Shown in pieces: positions 60,308 to 64,000 of a stretch of DNA of 64,000 nt. Position 1 is the first letter of the stretch, and every line of letters begins with the position of its first letter. A model generated the notes under the pieces. The model saw nothing but the letters and a program-made list of their open reading frames with translations. It ran no database searches and was not told the DNA's origin. The DNA is from Methanoregula sp. PtaB.Bin085 (GTDB taxonomy: Archaea; Halobacteriota; Methanomicrobia; Methanomicrobiales; Methanospirillaceae), in the NCBI RefSeq assembly GCF_002067035.1, contig NZ_MVQB01000046.1, forward strand, positions 124,001-188,000, given 5' to 3'. A program made the translations under genes and the position numbers.

Positions 60308-61462
60308 TCAGCAGGGTAATCCCAGAGTCCTGCGGGCCTGCGCTACCCGCTTCCGTGCATCCTGCATGAAGGAGTCCTGGACAACCTTCCCTCCGGTGAT
60401 GAACCGCTCGATCAGGGGCTTTGTGCCTTTCGGTCCCTTCCGGGTGGCGGGAAGAACGAGATGCGTCCCGTCCTGTGCAGCATGAACCTGCTTGATGCCG
60501 CTTCTCTTTCCCCGCTTGGCCTTCGCCTTCCCGCCAATCTCCACGATGTCAAGGGCAAAATCAATCACCGGGGCATTCGCGATCGCCCCGCCGACACCAA
60601 AGGCATCCACGCAGTCCCGGTACTGGATCACATCCTCGCGGGTCACTCCGCCGGAGAGGAAGATCTTCACGTTCTCGTACCCGTGGGCATCGAGCTCCCA
60701 GCGGACCTCTTCGATGATTGCCCGCATGTTCCCGCGCCGGGATCTGGGCGTGTCCAGCCTGACAGCGGTCGCACCGCACTCCGCAGCCCGCAGGGACTCT
60801 GTTTTCTCGTCGCAGTACGTATCGCAGAGCATGATCCGCGGGACTGACTTCGGGGCGTTCCGGTCGAATGCCTTCCATGCATCCTCCGGTGTCTTGTAGC
60901 ACATCACGAAGGCGTGGGGCATCGTGCCGACCACCGGCATCCCTTCGGGGGCGCAGGTATTGGAGACGCCGTCGACACCGCCGATCCAGGCCGCACGCTC
61001 GATCATCGCGGCGATTGCTGGATGCTGCCGGCGGGAGCCGAATGAGTAGACCGGGCGGTCGCCGGCCGCGATCCGGATGTGGGCGGCTGCCGTTGCGATA
61101 CCGGATGCATGGCAGAGGAAACCGAGAATCGCGGTTTCATACCGGCAGAAGTCGCGGTATTTTCCGCTGATACGAAGCACCGGCTCGTTTTTGTAAAAGA
61201 CCGTGCCCTCGGGCATCGCGTCTACGGTCAGCGGCATACCGTCAAGCAAAGCGAGCACGTCAGCAAGCCCGCAGAAGACCGCCCACGAATCCGGCAGGGA
61301 TGATGCAGTAACTTCCATGACCACGTGCGGGTTGAGCCGGTCGTTCTTGAGCGTCTCCTCGGACCGGACAAAGTAGATATCCGTGCATTCGCCGTTCCTG
61401 ATTGCCTCATCGCTGACGGTGAGAAATGTGCCCATAGCAGGGAGTATGGGTTTTCCTCTCAT
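60308..61462 (-). CDS. pncB: Nicotinate phosphoribosyltransferase
   Basis: A 384-residue type II phosphoribosyltransferase of NAD salvage. YSFGSRRQHPAIAAMIERAA holds the phospho-acceptor-type His, followed by GVDGVSNTCA, VRLDTPRSRRGNM and FLSGGVTREDV, then GVGGAIANAP. The C-terminal Cys-rich cap of some family members is absent; a basic segment (GKAKAKRGKRSG) occurs instead. The start may be 61462, close to a TATA-like CGTATTTACC, or ATG 61435, which fits the family N-terminus better. Confidence 0.9.
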   Translation of the reverse strand: MRGKPILPAMGTFLTVSDEAIRNGECTDIYFVRSEETLKNDRLNPHVVMEVTASSLPDSWAVFCGLADVLALLDGMPLTVDAMPEGTVFYKNEPVLRISGKYRDFCRYETAILGFLCHASGIATAAAHIRIAAGDRPVYSFGSRRQHPAIAAMIERAAWIGGVDGVSNTCAPEGMPVVGTMPHAFVMCYKTPEDAWKAFDRNAPKSVPRIMLCDTYCDEKTESLRAAECGATAVRLDTPRSRRGNMRAIIEEVRWELDAHGYENVKIFLSGGVTREDVIQYRDCVDAFGVGGAIANAPVIDFALDIVEIGGKAKAKRGKRSGIKQVHAAQDGTHLVLPATRKGPKGTKPLIERFITGGKVVQDSFMQDARKRVAQARRTLGLPC

Positions 61463-61601
61463 TTACGCTTACTGAAAAACATCCCGGTAAATACGCTAAT
61501 TATTAGTGCTGCTTTCGCCAACCTTTCAGAGAGGACAGGGATTCCATGCAACAGGTCCGGAATACACCGGTTTTTTACCGGCAGGCTGCGGGAGGGCCGT
61601 G

Positions 61602-62276
61602 ATGCTCGGCATCATCGGCGGAACGAGCCTTATGTTCTCGGAGCTGCCGCACTTTGAGAAGAGGCAGATCGCTACCCCGTTCGGGAACGCGACCATCCTC
61701 GCCGGGGATAACGTCGCGCTCCTGATGCGCCACCAGAACGACCTGCCACCCCACCGGATCAATTTCCGGGCAAACCTTGCAGCCCTTGCCATTGCCGGTG
61801 TGGATCGCATTGTTGCGTTTGGCTCGTCCGGTTCCCTGAATCACGATATCGCGCCCGGATCGCTTGTCATCCCCACGGATTATGTGAGCATGACTGCCAT
61901 CCCGTCTATCCATGACCATGCCGTTGCCCACGTCATGCCGGAACTGTCGCCGGATCTCTCACAGGAGCTCCGCCGGCTCGTCCCGGCAGCACGGCTGGGG
62001 GGCACGTACCTGCAGACCTGGGGCCCGCGGTTCGAGACGGTTGCCGAGATTGCCGTCTTTTCCCGGTTCGCTGATCTCGTGGGAATGACCCTTGCGTCCG
62101 AGGCAACACTCGCACGCGAGCTCTCAATCCCGTTTGCCGCGATCTGCACGGTGGACAACTATGCCAACGGGCTGGCCGATGGCATCCTCACGTGGGACGA
62201 GGTGCTGGCGATCTCCCGGCAGTTCCGTGAACGGACAGCAAAAATTCTGGATACGATCATGCAGCAGATGGCTTGA
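61602..62276 (+). CDS. S-methyl-5'-thioinosine / deoxyinosine-type nucleoside phosphorylase
   Basis: A 224-residue purine nucleoside phosphorylase of the MTAP family: LGIIGGTSL at the N-terminus (phosphate site), VAFGSSGSL, GTYLQTWGPRFETVAEI, and GMTLASEATLARELSIP. Context narrows it to 6-oxopurine substrates such as methylthioinosine or 5'-deoxyinosine, since a deaminase that would make them is encoded 13 bp downstream. GGGAGGG before the ATG at 61602 fixes the start. Confidence 0.87.
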   Translation: MLGIIGGTSLMFSELPHFEKRQIATPFGNATILAGDNVALLMRHQNDLPPHRINFRANLAALAIAGVDRIVAFGSSGSLNHDIAPGSLVIPTDYVSMTAIPSIHDHAVAHVMPELSPDLSQELRRLVPAARLGGTYLQTWGPRFETVAEIAVFSRFADLVGMTLASEATLARELSIPFAAICTVDNYANGLADGILTWDEVLAISRQFRERTAKILDTIMQQMA

Positions 62277-62288
62277 GGGAGGAACAGC

Positions 62289-63599
62289 ATGGACGATATT
62301 TTTGGCAGGCAGCAGGCGATCCTGATTGCGGATGTGCAGGTGAACGGGAAAAACGCGGATATTTTTGTCCGAGACGACGGTACCATTGGTGCTATCGGGG
62401 AAGGTGTACGGAAACAGCACACGGGTGAGGCAGATATCATTATCGACGGGAACGGGGCGATCGCGCTTCCCGGTCTTGTCAACACCCACACTCATGCCGC
62501 CATGTCCCTCCTGCGCGGCTATGCCGACGACATGATCCTGCAGGACTGGCTCTCCCAGAAGATCTGGCCGCTCGAGGCCCACCTGACGCCTCCTGACGTG
62601 TACTGGGGGACAAAACTCGCCTGCCTCGAGATGATCCGGACAGGCACGACCGCATTCAACGACATGTACTTCATGATGGAGGAGGCAGCCCGGGCCGTCG
62701 GCGAGGCGGGGATCCGGGCAGTGCTTTCCTACGGGTTCATTGACCTCTTCGATGCTGGGAAGCGCGAGGCCGAGTGCAGGGCAACAGAGAACCTTGTCCG
62801 CCATATACGCTCGCTGGACAACCCGCGGATCACTGCCGCGGCAGGCCCCCATGCACCGTACACAGTCTCCCCCGACGGGCTGAAGTGGTGCGCGGAGTTT
62901 GCCCGCGAGGAGAAGATCGGCATCCACATCCACCTATCAGAGACCGAGAAGGAAGTGAACGACTGCATTGCCCAGCACGGGAAACGGCCTGCCGTCCTCC
63001 TCGACGAATGTGGGATCCTCACCCCCCGCACGGTCGCTGCCCACTGCTGCTGGCTTGACGAGGCAGAGTGCACGCTCCTCGGGAAGCGGGGTGTTTCCGC
63101 ATCGCACAACCCCACGAGCAACATGAAGCTTGCAACCAACCGGGCCATGCCATGGCACTGGCTGAAGGATGCCGGAGCGAATGTCTGCCTCGGGACGGAC
63201 GGGTGCGCATCCAACAACAACCTCGACATGTTCGAGGAGGCAAAGACCGCAGCCATCCTCCAGAAGTTCTTCTGGAACAATCCGACGCTCCTCCCGGCAC
63301 AGGAAGCGCTTGCCATGGCAACCGCAAACGGTGCCAGGGGACTCGGCCTTGCAACCGGGAGGCTTTTGCCAGGTACGCCGGCAGATATCATCCTTGTTGC
63401 TGTCCACGAAGCGTGCAACACGCCCCTCCACAATGCAATGTCCAACATCGTCTATTCCTGCAACGGCGGGGCAGTCGAGACAACCATCTGCGACGGCAGG
63501 GTGCTCATGCTCAACCGGGAGGTTCCTGGCGAAAAGGAGATCCTGGAAGGCGCATCGGCAGCAGCAGCCGACCTTGTCAGGCGGGCTCAGTCCTCGTAG
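62289..63599 (+). CDS. 5'-deoxyadenosine / methylthioadenosine / S-adenosylhomocysteine deaminase
   Basis: A 436-residue amidohydrolase (MtaD/DadD type). Metal ligands: HTHAAM (His in THTH), His in IHIHLSE, Asp in LGTDGCASNNN. It converts adenine nucleosides to inosine forms. In methanogens the family member DadD prefers 5'-deoxyadenosine, the radical SAM by-product, and this would suit an organism with the radical SAM enzymes seen at 12.7 and 39.2 kb; preference is not proven by sequence. It lies 13 bp from the phosphorylase, forming an operon. Confidence 0.9.
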   Translation: MDDIFGRQQAILIADVQVNGKNADIFVRDDGTIGAIGEGVRKQHTGEADIIIDGNGAIALPGLVNTHTHAAMSLLRGYADDMILQDWLSQKIWPLEAHLTPPDVYWGTKLACLEMIRTGTTAFNDMYFMMEEAARAVGEAGIRAVLSYGFIDLFDAGKREAECRATENLVRHIRSLDNPRITAAAGPHAPYTVSPDGLKWCAEFAREEKIGIHIHLSETEKEVNDCIAQHGKRPAVLLDECGILTPRTVAAHCCWLDEAECTLLGKRGVSASHNPTSNMKLATNRAMPWHWLKDAGANVCLGTDGCASNNNLDMFEEAKTAAILQKFFWNNPTLLPAQEALAMATANGARGLGLATGRLLPGTPADIILVAVHEACNTPLHNAMSNIVYSCNGGAVETTICDGRVLMLNREVPGEKEILEGASAAAADLVRRAQSS

Positions 63600-63607
63600 G
63601 TGATGCA

Positions 63608-64000
63608 ATGAGTCTGCAAAAAGCCGGGCGGGCACTCCTGCCCGTCATCCTTGTCATTCTCCTCATTGCAACCCCTCTCCTTGCCGGCTGCTCTGATATC
63701 CTCCCGCCGGATCCCGGCACATCCCTCCGGACCAACACTTCCGGTGATTTGCGGGTATATTTCCTCGATGTCGGGCAGGGGGATTCTTCAGTCATCCTCT
63801 TTCAGGACAAGGTCATCCTGATCGATGCGGGGGAGGTCGATTATGGCAACCGCGTTGTCAGCGATCTTGAGAACCTGGGTGTCACCCGTATCAATCTGCT
63901 GGTTGCAACGCACCCGCACTCGGATCATATCGGCGGAATGCAGAAGGTGCTCACCCGTTTCCCGGTCGGGAAGGTGCTCGACTCGGGTATCCCGTCATCG
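63608..64000 (+). CDS. Lipoprotein with ComEC/Rec2-like metallo-beta-lactamase domain, C-terminus outside window
   Basis: The reading frame from the ATG at 63608 is open to the window edge. A signal peptide ends in LLAGC (lipidated Cys near residue 28), then a metallo-beta-lactamase fold begins: LRVYFLDVGQGDSSVIL and ATHPHSDHIGGM, the HxHxDH zinc motif. This DVGQGDS version resembles the hydrolase domain of ComEC and related secreted nucleases. It starts nine bp after the deaminase stop and may join that operon, though its role there is not obvious. Confidence 0.85.
   Translation, partial: MSLQKAGRALLPVILVILLIATPLLAGCSDILPPDPGTSLRTNTSGDLRVYFLDVGQGDSSVILFQDKVILIDAGEVDYGNRVVSDLENLGVTRINLLVATHPHSDHIGGMQKVLTRFPVGKVLDSGIPSS

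Noticed and set aside
1-64000. CRISPR array, insertion sequence, prophage or integrase-marked island
   Set aside because: No regularly spaced direct repeats, transposase, integrase or phage structural genes were seen; duplications present are small intergenic repeats or paralogous genes.

Overview
The window is archaeal and most likely from a methanogen of the order Methanomicrobiales (a Methanoregula-like organism; this placement is an inference). Archaeal traits are a DnaG-type primase, CDP-archaeol synthase (CarS), a radical SAM protein matching tetraether lipid synthase, GatCAB, a methanogenesis marker protein, TATA boxes placed so that many messages would be leaderless, and tRNA genes without an encoded CCA. 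The DNA is GC-rich and gene-dense. It looks like ordinary chromosome: I see no transposase, integrase, phage module, CRISPR array or rRNA.

Layout. 1-3.7 kb: a minus-strand asparagine synthetase-like/gatC/gatA/gatB run; gatB leaves the window. 3.8-6.5 kb: two tandem tiny membrane proteins, tRNA-Leu, and a TPR-Schlafen protein. 6.4-12.2 kb: YwbE, an exported protein, dihydroorotase, a DUF167 protein, DnaG, UPF0058 and an alanine dehydrogenase family protein. 12.7-17.6 kb: the Tes-like radical SAM gene divergent from carS-pyrE-purD-argF. 18-26.6 kb: methanogenesis marker 14, a flavin-binding protein, argG, a degenerate cupredoxin lipoprotein and carAB. 26.7-30.5 kb: redox and stress genes (ferritin-like protein, glutaredoxin, FTR-rubredoxin fusion, carbonic anhydrase, GNAT). 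30.6-37.8 kb: a six-gene membrane complex of the hydrogenase-4/Complex I superfamily. 37.9-42 kb: alpha/beta hydrolase, Mut7-C, AmrS, zinc ribbon, pyrH, tRNA-Pro and nth. 42.8-46.4 kb: a duplicated phosphate-transporter/DUF47 module. 46.5-55.8 kb: a chemosensory and two-component cluster. 55.9-64 kb: tRNA-Ala, a lipocalin-isoprenyl diphosphate synthase fusion, a CFI-box protein, nicotinate phosphoribosyltransferase and a deoxyadenosine/methylthioadenosine salvage pair, ending in a partial metallo-beta-lactamase lipoprotein.

The most unusual system is the six-gene complex at 30.6-37.8 kb. It keeps the ion-pumping subunits of a group 4 hydrogenase. Its large subunit has lost the N-terminal nickel-site cysteines (and apparently the C-terminal pair), and its small subunit has lost every iron-sulfur ligand. 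It therefore looks like an energy-converting-hydrogenase-related (Ehr-like) machine with no visible redox centre. Other notable items are a structured intergenic repeat with a compensatory base-pair change between copies, a histidine kinase without its phospho-acceptor histidine fused to a GNAT domain that has a stand-alone paralogue 18 kb away, the lipocalin-isoprenyl diphosphate synthase fusion, and a duplicated G/C-run repeat unit.

The housekeeping genes form partial pathways: pyrimidines (carAB, pyrC, pyrE, pyrH), arginine (argF, argG), purines (purD), amidated aminoacyl-tRNA (gatCAB) and lipids (carS and Tes-like). The 5'-deoxyadenosine/MTA deaminase and phosphorylase would recycle by-products of radical SAM enzymes such as the two encoded here.
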